DNA of 64,000 nucleotides from Aliidiomarina haloalkalitolerans (GTDB lineage: Bacteria; Pseudomonadota; Gammaproteobacteria; Enterobacterales; Alteromonadaceae): positions 248,001-312,000 of the forward strand of contig NZ_PIPI01000001.1 of assembly GCF_003987315.1 (NCBI RefSeq). Reading direction: 5' to 3'. The notes beneath the pieces are model-generated. The model was not told the origin of the DNA, did not search any database, and worked only from the letters and a program-made list of their open reading frames with translations. This document shows positions 1-8,313 of this stretch, in pieces. Within the stretch, counting starts at the first letter, position 1; the number at the start of each line of letters is the position of its first letter. The translations under genes were made by a program, and so were the position numbers.

Positions 1-2613
1 CAAAAGGCCAGTCGTTGGTGCCTCGAGCTGAGCCTGATAATCGAAACTAGCTTCTATTGGCCCGATATTAAAACCTTGCTGGAGTGACAATAGCCGCAAG
101 GAATCGGTGCTGACGCTTAAGTTGTCACCGTTTAGATTAACTTGCAGCGCTGTATTTAAGCCTCGGAAGGCAGCTGTGTCATAGATACCAACAATATCGG
201 CGAGATTCACAGTCGCGGCTATCTGTAAACGGTTACCCGCTATACTCGTATTGTCCGTTTCACGAATGGGAAGCTGTGCTTGCCCACTGGCTTGCAGACG
301 TCCGCGCTCGAGCGTCATTAGTTCTGGCCAGTCGCGCAAGATTGCAGTAAGCGGATTGCCCGCAATCAAAAAGATATCTTGCAGCCGCCAGTCGACGGTT
401 AGGTCAGACTGTGACGATATGAGTGCGGCAAGATCAAAGCTAGATTCAAATTCGACGCCAAAGCCAGTTTGAGTTTCGGCCAGTCCTTTGACACTTGTGT
501 GTTGCTCACCTTGTTGTCGGCTATGTAGTTGACTGTGCTGTGTACTTTGATGTTGCGACTGGAGCGCAGGGCGGGCGATGTCCAGCTCTAATTGCCAGGC
601 TTGTGGCAACAATGCTGGGTGTTCGAGATTGGCACTCGTGATATTTAGCTGCCCGTGGAAAAGACTATTTAAGAGCTGGTCAGTCTGTACGGTCAGCTGG
701 TCAAACACAGCGGTCATTTCAACATGCTCGGCGTACGTTTCGTTGTCGAGGCTGACCTTGTCGGCGGCAACACCGACTTGTAATGGCTGCGTAAACTGCA
801 ATGGCATCGCGGTTTCTTGACCTTGCGCAATGGCCCATAACTGAGCGAGTGACATGGACCACTCACTGACCGAAGACAAGGAAGCATTACTCATCATTTC
901 AGCAGCAAATTCGAAGGGGTGGATATTCAATGCCACGCTGAGGTTGGCCTCGTCAAGGGCACGCGTGATTAACTCGTTAATCTGGATGCTGGGTGACTGT
1001 ACCAATTGTTCTGTCAGTGACCGCCAGGATTTTTGCCACAATACCGACTCGCTGCGAGCAAGCATATCGATGTTGATGGGGCTTGATACTTGAATCGGCA
1101 AATCGAGTGCGGAATTCACGTCGTCAGCGGACGCTCGGAGCTGTAACTTGTACTGTTGCTGCAAATAGGGCTGCCAATTCGGCTGCAAGTGCGGGTGCAA
1201 GCTCGCCAATGCAGAGCTCTCGTCGCCGTCGGTGGCGTTATGCCTGTTTGTTTGCGTGATTGCAGACGGCGCACGCCAGTTGATCTGAATGAGCGTTTCA
1301 GTCGACTCGGTGATCTGCTGACGGAGCGAGCTGACTAGGTTCAGTTCCGGAACTGCATTGGGGTTCAACCAAGGGATGCGAGCGGTTAACGCAACATCGA
1401 CTGTGGTGTTGGTGAGCCATGTCGGCAGCTGAGTCAGTTGTTGCTGCCAACTTGCCGTGCTTTCCGTAGGTTTTTTTGCCAGGGCTGAGGGCTCGTTTGC
1501 CCGCGCTGAGGGCTCTTGAAATAAAGCAAAGGTAGTGAAGTGGCCTAAATGCCAGTCCTTGGTAACTTGATGAATCGGCGTTCGTTTTTGTTGCCACGGT
1601 TTAAGTTCGTGGACAAAGGCGAGGTCGAGATCTATCGCTGTTGGTGTCAATCGCAACTGCAAGGGTTTGCTTAGCAACTGCGGCTGTTGCCAGAGCATAT
1701 CGAGAGCAAAATCTTGCTCAGGGCTAGTTGTTAACTTGACGTCGAGCAAAGGCCCATGTGATACCAGTGCAAGGGAGTTGGTATTACTACTGGTGTAAGG
1801 CTGAAGTTGGACCCGCGCATCGAACGACTGGGTATCGGCCTGTTGCAGCTGACTATTTTGTACAACATTCAGCACACCATTCAGCACAAAATGGCAGAAG
1901 GTTGGTGTTCGAGCTGCAGTTTGCTCGGCTTGACAGGGAAATGTAAGCTGGAAGTGGTCAAGCTGGAAGCGCCAATTCGCGTCCACATAAGGTAGCTGTG
2001 CAAGCATTTCCTTAACTGACGCATGATTCATAGGAGCTGTACTGCCTGGATTCATCAACCAATGCTGCCAAGCATCAACATCTGTGATTGCCGCTAGGTT
2101 ACCAGCAAGCTCACTAAAAGCGCTCGCATCGTGGTCATCACTCGCTGTGAACGAAGGTTGACTGGTGATAAGTTCAAAAGGCGACACAGGTAAATGGATC
2201 TGCGGGTTGACGACAACAACTTCATGGAGAAGTGGGGCACTTAACCAAGGGCGACCTTGCCAACGATACTGTAGGCTGATCTCGCGGCTATTCAAATTCA
2301 CCGCCATTGCTTGCGCAGGCAGTGTATACTGAGATGAATCTTGGATTGTGACCTGAAAGGCAACGTCTTGAAGCCTTAGGGTATTTTGCGAAAACTCGCG
2401 CACCGACCAGGTTAAATGTTGAATGCCTGCGGCTTGTAACTGACTTTGGAGTGTATGTTGCAACCAAAGAAAGCCAATAAAAGCTGAGGTGAGAAAGAAA
2501 GCCAAGACTGCCGCAGCTGCACGGGCAACACGCCAACGCAAACGGGTTTTACGATGTTTATTTACCTTGGTTTGTTCGGGCTGTGGCGGCGATGAATCGG
2601 CCTTACGGGTCAT
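1..2613 (-). CDS. ydbH: YdbH-like AsmA-family envelope protein, C-terminus beyond the window
   Basis: The minus strand is open without a stop from an ATG at 2613 to the window edge, 871 codons, so the C-terminal part is missing. The product starts with a basic, Pro/Gln-rich cytoplasmic stretch, then one hydrophobic anchor at about residues 30-52, then a long, weakly conserved periplasmic region rich in Gln, Leu and Thr with alternating beta-type patterns. This layout and the late GRLQASGQAQL-type stretch fit YdbH, an AsmA-like protein thought to bridge inner and outer membrane in phospholipid transport together with YnbE (known of the family). The expected ynbE and ydbL partners would lie off the left edge. 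It is divergent from the DUF1415 gene, with 86 bp between. The identification rests on architecture and recalled similarity; another AsmA/TamB-like protein is possible. Confidence 0.68.
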   Translation of the reverse strand, partial: MTRKADSSPPQPEQTKVNKHRKTRLRWRVARAAAAVLAFFLTSAFIGFLWLQHTLQSQLQAAGIQHLTWSVREFSQNTLRLQDVAFQVTIQDSSQYTLPAQAMAVNLNSREISLQYRWQGRPWLSAPLLHEVVVVNPQIHLPVSPFELITSQPSFTASDDHDASAFSELAGNLAAITDVDAWQHWLMNPGSTAPMNHASVKEMLAQLPYVDANWRFQLDHFQLTFPCQAEQTAARTPTFCHFVLNGVLNVVQNSQLQQADTQSFDARVQLQPYTSSNTNSLALVSHGPLLDVKLTTSPEQDFALDMLWQQPQLLSKPLQLRLTPTAIDLDLAFVHELKPWQQKRTPIHQVTKDWHLGHFTTFALFQEPSARANEPSALAKKPTESTASWQQQLTQLPTWLTNTTVDVALTARIPWLNPNAVPELNLVSSLRQQITESTETLIQINWRAPSAITQTNRHNATDGDESSALASLHPHLQPNWQPYLQQQYKLQLRASADDVNSALDLPIQVSSPINIDMLARSESVLWQKSWRSLTEQLVQSPSIQINELITRALDEANLSVALNIHPFEFAAEMMSNASLSSVSEWSMSLAQLWAIAQGQETAMPLQFTQPLQVGVAADKVSLDNETYAEHVEMTAVFDQLTVQTDQLLNSLFHGQLNITSANLEHPALLPQAWQLELDIARPALQSQHQSTQHSQLHSRQQGEQHTSVKGLAETQTGFGVEFESSFDLAALISSQSDLTVDWRLQDIFLIAGNPLTAILRDWPELMTLERGRLQASGQAQLPIRETDNTSIAGNRLQIAATVNLADIVGIYDTAAFRGLNTALQVNLNGDNLSVSTDSLRLLSLQQGFNIGPIEASFDYQAQLEAPTTGLL

Positions 2614-2699
2614 GATGTTAAGTCTCAAACAATTGAGTAGTATACAATAGTTGCTTCACTCGTGAACGGCAACGGCTTTTCGGTAAAGGACATGTTTTG

Positions 2700-3296
2700 G
2701 TGATAAACAGCATGAAAGTGACAACGGAAGCAGCAATTCAGCAAACTGCAACTTGGGTTCAGGACGTGATTGTAAAGTACAACTTTTGTCCCTTTGCGCG
2801 TCCCGAAGTTGAGCAAGAAAAAATACGCTATCAGGTCGTTGCATCAAATAAACTTGATGAAGCGCTAATGGCTTGTATTCAGGAATGTGAGTGGCTCGAT
2901 CAGCACCCAGAAACGGAAACAACGTTACTGATATTGCCATATGGGTTCCAGCGCTTTGAAGACTTTTTAGAGCTTGTTGATTACGCCAATGAATTACTGG
3001 AAGTGCAGGGTTATGAAGGCGTGTATCAGCTTGCGACATTTCACCCAGACTACGTTTTCGCTGACACAGATGCGGATGATGCAGCGAATTATACCAACCG
3101 AGCGCCGTTTCCTATTCTCCATTTACTGCGGGAAGCAACACTCGAAAAAGTTCTAGCTGAATACAAAGATCCAGAGACAATTCCAGAACGCAACATTGAG
3201 TTTGCGCGGCGCAAAGGTGCAGATTTTTTCATGAATATTTTACAGCGGATTATGGACGGCACCAGCCATGGGCAAGCACCTAAGGATAAACCATGA
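2700..3296 (+). CDS. DUF1415 family protein
   Basis: A 198-residue soluble protein with the conserved DUF1415 features: an early W-x(9)-NFCPFA segment, the central TFHPDYVFADTD and NYTNRAPFPILHLLRE stretches, and a C-terminal LQRIMDG. The biochemical function of the family is unknown. Start choice: AAAGGA at 2685-2690 lies nine bases from GTG 2700 and six from TTG 2697; an internal ATG is at 2712. I prefer GTG 2700. The stop overlaps the next start by four bases (ATGA at 3293-3296), so it is translationally coupled to the GPP34 gene. Confidence 0.85.
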   Translation: MINSMKVTTEAAIQQTATWVQDVIVKYNFCPFARPEVEQEKIRYQVVASNKLDEALMACIQECEWLDQHPETETTLLILPYGFQRFEDFLELVDYANELLEVQGYEGVYQLATFHPDYVFADTDADDAANYTNRAPFPILHLLREATLEKVLAEYKDPETIPERNIEFARRKGADFFMNILQRIMDGTSHGQAPKDKP

Positions 3297-3982
3297 CAGA
3301 CACGGCTCATATGCATTTGTACGAAGAAATCATGTTATTAGCCCTGTGTGAACAAAAAGGAACGATTAGCAGTGGCTATGTGGGGTATGCGGTTGCTGCA
3401 GCAGTGATCGCTGAGTTGATGTTGCAACAACGGATTACTGTGGCTGACGGACGGCGGAAGTATGTTGAGTTGATCGATTCGACAGCGAGTGATGATCCCT
3501 TACTAAACGAGTGTATGGAGAAAATTAAATCGTCGAAACGGCCGAAAGTCCTGCGGACTTGGGTGAATGAACTGGCTCACCTCAAAGATATTCAACACAA
3601 AGTGGCACGCAACCTCGCAGAACATGGCGTGGTTAGTGCCGATGAAGAAAAAGTCATGTGGCTCTTTACCCGTCGTGTCTATCCTGAAGTCAATCCGCAA
3701 CCTGAACAGGAGCTGCGGCAACGCATGCGCGCGGCGGTACTAGAAGAGCAGGATAGCAGTACTATTGACGCCCGCACCGTGATTATCATTGCCCTGTGTC
3801 AAGGTGCTCGATTGTTGAGTCAGGTGTTTTCAGCACGCGAACTGCGCCAGCATCGTGACCGAATTAAACAGCTCGTGAAAGGGAACGTACTCGGTGACGC
3901 GGCACGCGAAGCGGTACAAGCGGTTGAAGCAGCGATTATGGTTGCGGTCATGATTCCGGCAATTACCGTCGCTACAACATGA
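3293..3982 (+). CDS. GPP34 (GOLPH3/Vps74-like) domain protein
   Basis: The 229-residue product begins with LYEEIMLLALCEQKGTI and is almost wholly alpha-helical by composition, ending in a hydrophobic AAIMVAVMIPAITVA tail. This matches the GPP34 fold, known from eukaryotic Golgi phosphoprotein 3, which binds phosphatidylinositol-4-phosphate and glycosyltransferase tails. Bacterial members occur, and their role is not established. There is no signal peptide, so a cytoplasmic, membrane-associated protein is likely. It overlaps the DUF1415 gene by four bases, suggesting a joint transcript. A 23-bp palindrome covers its stop codon. The family call comes from the N-terminal motif and helical layout, without alignment. 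Confidence 0.75.
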   Translation: MTDTAHMHLYEEIMLLALCEQKGTISSGYVGYAVAAAVIAELMLQQRITVADGRRKYVELIDSTASDDPLLNECMEKIKSSKRPKVLRTWVNELAHLKDIQHKVARNLAEHGVVSADEEKVMWLFTRRVYPEVNPQPEQELRQRMRAAVLEEQDSSTIDARTVIIIALCQGARLLSQVFSARELRQHRDRIKQLVKGNVLGDAAREAVQAVEAAIMVAVMIPAITVATT

Positions 3983-4026
3983 ATAGGATTCATGTTGCTT
4001 GGCTATAAAAGTGAATAAGATTCATG
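3975..4026. promoter_or_regulatory. Two operator-like dyads 32 bp apart before the lipoprotein gene
   Basis: A perfect palindrome with 10-base arms (CAACATGAAT and ATTCATGTTG around AGG) occupies 3975-3997 and includes the stop codon of the GPP34 gene. A second, weaker copy (TGAAT-AAG-ATTCA, 4012-4024) shares 13 of 14 bases with the core of the first. The copies lie 32 bp apart, about three helical turns. A TATAAA box at 4004-4009 sits between them, so a protein bound here would cover a promoter for the lipoprotein gene. The N3 spacer argues against ArgR. The regulator is unknown. Confidence 0.5.
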
Positions 4027-4039
4027 AAAGGGTGATGTC

Positions 4040-4630
4040 ATGCATAAATTAGTTGGACTCGCTGCATTTGCGTTGTTCTTGTCGGCCTGTGGCGGCCAGC
4101 CACCGCTCACCGAGGCAGAGCAAGTGACGCGCTATATCGAGCAAGAGGTAAAACGTAATAGTCGAGGACTTAACGCCTTAGTTGCCGCCGCTGAGGAAAC
4201 TGAATTTGATTCGCTTACCTGGCGTCACGGTGAACGAATTCAATTACGCGTGCGTGAAGCGGGCGAATTTCGAACCGTTGAAGACGGTGATGCCGGTGGC
4301 GTGATTGCTGCGGCGGTTGCCAATAATGTTCCCAGTTTCAGTATTGTGCGCTATGAGGACAACTGGCTCGTGGTGTTTCGTAATTATCTCAGCGACCATT
4401 GCCAAGCGGTCTATGCGTACGCCATGTTTGGCCCAACCGATAACTTAGACTTGTGTACACTGGAGTTCGTTGCCGAACAGCCGAACGGACAGTGCTACTC
4501 GCCAATTGAGGGGCAGTGGTCGGTGTTTAAAGAGTGGTTTTTCGCCGAGGCCTTTGTAGATGCAGGTAACCCGGTTTGTAATGAAAAAGCTGACTTAGGA
4601 TGGCGAGCTGAAGCAATTCGCTCAAACTAA
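4040..4630 (+). CDS. Lipoprotein of unknown function
   Basis: A 196-residue protein with a short signal peptide ending in the lipobox LSAC (Cys at residue 17), followed by GGQ, so it should be lipidated. Absence of Asp at +2 suggests sorting to the outer membrane. The mature part is acidic with four further cysteines, three of them in the second half, which may form disulfides. I recognise no family. Start ATG 4040 has AAAGGG at 4027-4032, seven bases upstream. It is preceded by the paired dyads at 3975-4026 and followed directly by a different operator-like palindrome, so it is probably transcribed on its own. Confidence 0.8.
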   Translation: MHKLVGLAAFALFLSACGGQPPLTEAEQVTRYIEQEVKRNSRGLNALVAAAEETEFDSLTWRHGERIQLRVREAGEFRTVEDGDAGGVIAAAVANNVPSFSIVRYEDNWLVVFRNYLSDHCQAVYAYAMFGPTDNLDLCTLEFVAEQPNGQCYSPIEGQWSVFKEWFFAEAFVDAGNPVCNEKADLGWRAEAIRSN

Positions 4631-4709
4631 TTTTCCGCACTGGAAAATAATATGTTGACATAGTGGAAAGTAATCGCTATTGTTTCATAACTTTCCGTTA
4701 TGGAAAGTT
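4630..4709 (+). promoter_or_regulatory. Promoter flanked by two matching palindromic operators
   Basis: TTGACA (4655-4660), a 17-bp spacer and TATTGT (4678-4683) form a good sigma-70 promoter. Upstream lies ATTTTCC-GCACT-GGAAAAT (4630-4648, perfect 7-base arms). Downstream, over the expected start of transcription, lies AACTTTCC-GTTAT-GGAAAGTT (4689-4709, perfect 8-base arms). Both share the core TTTCC-N5-GGAAA; their centres are 60 bp apart. A lone GGAAAG half-site is at 4665-4670. The nearest candidate to bind is the winged-helix regulator encoded second in the operon (5260-5550), which would make this an autoregulated system (inference). Confidence 0.72.
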
Positions 4710-4739
4710 AAATGGCGAAACTTAGTTGGAGAAGCCCAC

Positions 4740-5270
4740 ATGAATCAACAATCGAATCAGCAGAATGAGCGCAACGCCACAGATCAATCTGACTCAGCGA
4801 CGACGAACAGCAGCAGTGATCTGCAGGCACAGCGCGAAGCCGCTGTTGCGGCACTAAACCTAGTGAAAGAAAAAAAGAAAAGTATCGTTAAACATTTACA
4901 TTTGCCGTGGTGGCAAGACCCTGTGATCGGGCTATTAATGGCTATGCTCGTTATTCACCATGCAGCGCCGATGCCGTATGACATTATTATCGTTGCGGTC
5001 GGGTGTATTGGTATGGTGCTGGTCTTGCGTCATTACACCAATCAAGCGCTGTGGGTTTCCGGCTGGCGTCGCGGTAAAACCCGCAAGTTGTCTTATGCGT
5101 TCTTTGTGATTTACCTTATTCATCTGTTCGGGAGTATGTGGTTGAACAGTCAAGGCCATCAATGGATCATTCCGGTCAGCGCTGTATCGATCTTTGTGAT
5201 TGCGCAGATCTATGGACGCGTGTGGATGTCAACTTGGCGCAAGGAAATGGAGGCTGAAGATGTCGGCTGA
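4740..5270 (+). CDS. Inner-membrane protein of unknown function, paired with regulator
   Basis: A 176-residue protein. Residues 1-30 are Gln/Asn/Ser-rich and disordered-looking, then a helical charged segment containing a KEKKKS run, then four hydrophobic segments near residues 62-78, 81-97, 118-135 and 141-158, ending in a charged tail. No known family is recognised. Start ATG 4740 has a GGAGA site upstream; a longer reading from 4680 would run through the operator and is rejected. The 3' end overlaps the regulator gene by 11 bases, so the two are coupled. A small membrane protein with its own transcription factor suggests the regulator controls or senses something linked to this protein (inference). 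Confidence 0.75.
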   Translation: MNQQSNQQNERNATDQSDSATTNSSSDLQAQREAAVAALNLVKEKKKSIVKHLHLPWWQDPVIGLLMAMLVIHHAAPMPYDIIIVAVGCIGMVLVLRHYTNQALWVSGWRRGKTRKLSYAFFVIYLIHLFGSMWLNSQGHQWIIPVSAVSIFVIAQIYGRVWMSTWRKEMEAEDVG

Positions 5271-5550
5271 ACTTGATCCGGTTATTCATCCGGTGCATCG
5301 ATTACAAATCTGTGCGTTATTAGCCAATGCTGATGAAATGGAATTTGCCTTGCTGCGGGACGAACTGGGTGTTTCCGACTCGGTATTGTCGAAGCAATTG
5401 AAGTATTTAGATGATGCCGGCTATTTGACCATTCGCAAAGTCCCGAGCACAGGACGCCCACGGAGTTGGTATAGCTTGAGTAAAGACGGGCAATGCGCCT
5501 TTCAAAAGCATCTTGACGCGTTGCGGATTATTGCGGCTCTGGCGACTTAA
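5260..5550 (+). CDS. Winged-helix transcriptional regulator (HTH_34/MarR-like)
   Basis: A 96-residue single-domain protein. It opens with a helix containing HPVHRLQICALLA, followed by a helix-turn-helix in which VSDSVLSKQLKYLDDAGYL forms the recognition region, and a wing with the typical STGRPRSWYSLSKDG pattern. This is the compact winged-helix type that often controls a neighbouring membrane protein. Start ATG 5260 has a perfect GGAGG at 5249-5253, six bases away, inside the end of the upstream gene. It probably binds the two TTTCC-N5-GGAAA palindromes at 4630-4709 and so represses its own operon (inference from position). Confidence 0.85.
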   Translation: MSAELDPVIHPVHRLQICALLANADEMEFALLRDELGVSDSVLSKQLKYLDDAGYLTIRKVPSTGRPRSWYSLSKDGQCAFQKHLDALRIIAALAT

Positions 5551-5570
5551 CAGAGGAATGGATTAAAAGT

Positions 5571-6494
5571 ATGCGTAAGTTACCACCGTTAAATGCTTTA
5601 CGCTCATTTGAGGCAGCAGCTCGACATTTGAGCTTTACTAAGGCAGCAGAAGAGCTCTTTGTGACCCAAGCGGCAGTTAGTCATCAGGTCAAAGCGCTTG
5701 AGGATTACCTCGGTATCGCTTTATTTTTAAGACGCAATCGTGCTTTGTTACTGACCGAAGCCGGTCAAGGTTACTACCTTGAGATTCGGCAGATGTTTGA
5801 GCAGTTAACGCTGGCAACGTCGAAAATTATGTTGGCGAGTGAACAAGGTTCGTTAACTGTTTGTGTGCCGCCAGGCTTTGCCATTCTCTGGTTGGTGCCG
5901 CGGCTGAGTCGTTTTCATGAACAGCATCCGGAAATTGATGTGCGTTTAAAAGCAGTTGACGAGATTACTGGGTCGCTTACCGATTATGTTGATATTGCCA
6001 TTTATTATGGCCGCGGCAGTTGGCCAGGCGTGAAATCGTATCGGTTACATAAAGAGTTTCTCATTCCAGTCTGCTCACCACTGTTATTACAGGGGCCAAA
6101 ACCTTTAAAAACGCCGGCGGATTTAAAACAACATACGTTGCTGCATGATGAAACTCGCAATGCGTGGCGCGAGTGGTTTGCACTGGTTGCAGAAGAGCCG
6201 CCAGCGAAAAAGTCAGGTCCAGTGTTTTCTCATTCTGCATTGGCTTTAAAAGCCGCAGTGCATGGGCAGGGAATTGCCTTAGCCAATAGCGTGTTGGCGA
6301 AGCCCGAATTGGACAGTGGCCATTTAGTAAAAGTCTTTCCGCAAGCCTTGCCAACGAATGATGCGTTTTTCATGGTCTGTCGTGAATCGCAAGCGGATAT
6401 TGGCAAGGTGGCACGGTTTCGCGACTGGTTGCTGAGTGAGGTAGCTCTCGACGAAGAGTTAGATCGAACAGAAAACCAAGGGCAGTATCAATGA
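5571..6494 (+). CDS. gcvA: LysR-type glycine cleavage regulator GcvA
   Basis: The 307-residue product has an N-terminal LysR helix-turn-helix (residues 1-60, with PPLNALRSFEAAARHLSFTK and VTQAAVSHQVKALED) and a C-terminal effector domain. It follows E. coli GcvA closely, including LVPRLS, FYGRG-like YYGRGSWPG, LIPVCSPLLL, HTLLHD and HGQGIALANSV. In E. coli GcvA activates the gcvTHP glycine cleavage operon when glycine is plentiful and represses it with GcvR. The neighbour rlmM two genes downstream repeats the E. coli gcvA-rlmM order. The start has only a weak ribosome site. Its stop overlaps the hydrolase start (ATGA). Confidence 0.9.
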   Translation: MRKLPPLNALRSFEAAARHLSFTKAAEELFVTQAAVSHQVKALEDYLGIALFLRRNRALLLTEAGQGYYLEIRQMFEQLTLATSKIMLASEQGSLTVCVPPGFAILWLVPRLSRFHEQHPEIDVRLKAVDEITGSLTDYVDIAIYYGRGSWPGVKSYRLHKEFLIPVCSPLLLQGPKPLKTPADLKQHTLLHDETRNAWREWFALVAEEPPAKKSGPVFSHSALALKAAVHGQGIALANSVLAKPELDSGHLVKVFPQALPTNDAFFMVCRESQADIGKVARFRDWLLSEVALDEELDRTENQGQYQ

Positions 6495-7090
6495 GCTTAA
6501 TTGTCTTCGCGCACGGTGCTGGAGCCGGGCCAGAAAGTGACTTTATGCAGGCAATTTTAGCGAAGCTAGAAGAAAAAGGTCATAAAGTACACACATTTGC
6601 CTTTCCTTACTGGCAAAAAGTGCTCGAGAGTGGTAAAAAGCGCCCTCCTGATCGCGCGGCAGTTCTGGATCAGAGTTTCATTGCTGAAGTGCAGAAGGCA
6701 CAAGCGCGTTTTCCTGGTGAAGCACTCTTTTTACTCGGCAAATCGATGGGGTCGCGTTCAGCGTTTCGGATTGCGGATACAGTACAAGCGCAAGCTGCCA
6801 TTGCTTTGGGATTTCCATTTCATCCGCCAGGTAAGCCAGAGAAGGACCGAACAGCCGAGTTATTTAACTCCCGTATGGCGAATCTAGTCATTCAAGGTAC
6901 CGCAGACCCGTTTGGCAAACAGGCGGTGGTGAATGCAAAGTCGCTACCAGCACAATTAATGCTGAGATGGCTCGAGCGCGGCAATCATGATCTCGTTGCG
7001 GCGAAGGCTACGGGCATGACGACAGACCAATGTTGGCAGCAAGTTAGCGATTGGGTCGACGAATTTATTCAGCAGCGCAAAGCGCTGTAA
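6491..7090 (+). CDS. Small alpha/beta hydrolase (KANL3/Tex30-like)
   Basis: A 199-residue protein that starts directly with the fold: LIVFAHGAGAGPES (oxyanion region), nucleophile elbow GKSMGSR (Ser near residue 86), strand IQGTADPFG carrying an acidic residue, and a late GNHDL with the likely catalytic His. This is the short COG3571 type of predicted hydrolase without lid domain; the substrate is unknown. It overlaps gcvA by four bases and precedes rlmM by 22, so the three are probably co-transcribed. Confidence 0.82.
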   Translation: MSLIVFAHGAGAGPESDFMQAILAKLEEKGHKVHTFAFPYWQKVLESGKKRPPDRAAVLDQSFIAEVQKAQARFPGEALFLLGKSMGSRSAFRIADTVQAQAAIALGFPFHPPGKPEKDRTAELFNSRMANLVIQGTADPFGKQAVVNAKSLPAQLMLRWLERGNHDLVAAKATGMTTDQCWQQVSDWVDEFIQQRKAL

Positions 7091-7112
7091 AACAAGTAAG
7101 GTAAAGTTAATT

Positions 7113-8183
7113 ATGGCGGTTTTATTATATTGTCGTGCGGGTTTTGAAGCCGAGTGCGCTGCCGAAATTCAAGAACGGGCAGGTGCGCTTGGTGTGTATG
7201 GCTATTGTAAAGCGCAGCCAGACTCTGGGTTAGTCACTTACGAATGTAAGCCTGAAGAGGGCGATCACATCGCTCGTAAAATACCTGTGAGTTCACTAAT
7301 TTTTGCTCGCCAGCTTTTTGCGCGCGTTGCCGACCTCAATGACTTGTCGGTCGATGATCGTGTTGCGCCTATGGTTGCGGCTTTAAAAGACACGCAATTG
7401 TGTGGTCGTTTGTGGATTGAAACGACCGATACTAATGATGGCCGGGCACTCTCAGCGTTATGCAAATCAATTACCAAGCCATTGACTGTGGCGTTGCAGA
7501 CAGAAGGCATTTTGGCGACCAAAGAAATTACCAATCGCCCAGTTTTGCATGTTTTGTTCCGCAGTACCCACTCAGTTGTGCTGGGTTATTCCTACTCGTA
7601 CAATCATTCACCTTTCCCAATGGGCATTCCACGCATTCGGACGCCAAAAGGTGCACCAAGTCGCTCGGCGGCTAAGCTTGCTGAAGGCTTTAAGGTGATG
7701 ATCCCAGAGGCGGAATATGAGGCGCGCGTGAGTTCTGGTATGAATGCGGTCGACTTAGGCGCTTGCCCCGGCGGATGGACTTCAGTGTTGGTTTATTACG
7801 GCATGATGGTTAGTGCCGTCGACAATGGGGCAATGGACGCAGGATTAATGGAAACGGGCCAGGTTAAACACTTTCGGGAAGATGGTTTTAGCTTTTTACC
7901 AAAAAAGCGCAATGTGCGTTGGTTGGTCTGCGATATGGTCGAGAAACCGGTGCGCGTGGCACATTTAATGGCCGATTGGTTCATTGGTGAATGGTGTCAC
8001 GATGCCATGTTTAACTTAAAGCTGCCGATGAAGAAGCGTTACGCAGCTGTTCGCCAATATATGGATGCCATTCACGAGCGCTTGGCTGAAGCCGAAGTAC
8101 GTGGTTACGAGCTAACAGCCAAGCACTTGTATCATGATCGTGAGGAAATCACTGTTTACTTGCGCAAGAAGTTAAAAACATAA
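7113..8183 (+). CDS. rlmM: 23S rRNA C2498 ribose 2'-O-methyltransferase RlmM
   Basis: A 356-residue protein. The N-terminal half is THUMP-like (starting VLLYCRAGFEAECAAEI). The C-terminal half is a Rossmann methyltransferase with the S-adenosylmethionine loop AVDLGACPGGWTSVL near residues 210-225, an acidic LVCDMVEKP, the Lys region LPMKKRY and the late HDREEITVYL. It methylates the ribose of C2498 in 23S rRNA (known for E. coli RlmM/YgdE). Length matches the family. A GGTAAAG site precedes ATG 7113. Confidence 0.93.
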   Translation: MAVLLYCRAGFEAECAAEIQERAGALGVYGYCKAQPDSGLVTYECKPEEGDHIARKIPVSSLIFARQLFARVADLNDLSVDDRVAPMVAALKDTQLCGRLWIETTDTNDGRALSALCKSITKPLTVALQTEGILATKEITNRPVLHVLFRSTHSVVLGYSYSYNHSPFPMGIPRIRTPKGAPSRSAAKLAEGFKVMIPEAEYEARVSSGMNAVDLGACPGGWTSVLVYYGMMVSAVDNGAMDAGLMETGQVKHFREDGFSFLPKKRNVRWLVCDMVEKPVRVAHLMADWFIGEWCHDAMFNLKLPMKKRYAAVRQYMDAIHERLAEAEVRGYELTAKHLYHDREEITVYLRKKLKT

Positions 8184-8188
8184 CAACA

Positions 8189-8240
8189 AGTCTATCTCGC
8201 TGCTGCTAAGCCGATAGACTGGGTTTGCCACAAAGGCAAA
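8189..8240 (+). other. Two hairpins downstream of rlmM
   Basis: AGTCTATC (8189-8196) pairs with GATAGACT (8213-8220), an 8-bp stem with a 16-base loop, followed at once by TTTGCC (8224-8229) pairing with GGCAAA (8235-8240). Neither has a T-run, so a classical intrinsic terminator is not supported. They may protect the 3' end of the upstream message or mark its end. Confidence 0.35.
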
Positions 8241-8313
8241 AATTCAGTAAACCTGCTCGCAGCGGCACGCTCAATGCTTACAATCTCCGGTTAATTTTCT
8301 GGAGATATGCAGC

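Noticed and set aside
251-1338. Several plus-strand open frames of 60-80 codons opposite the YdbH-like gene
   Set aside because: They have no ribosome sites, overlap each other and lie wholly opposite one long open minus-strand frame.
4012-4024. ArgR box at the second dyad (TGAAT...ATTCA)
   Set aside because: ARG boxes have a four-base centre and come in tandem three bases apart; here the centre is three bases and the spacing 32.
8189-8240. Intrinsic terminator after rlmM
   Set aside because: Two stems are present but no T-run follows either; kept only as hairpins.
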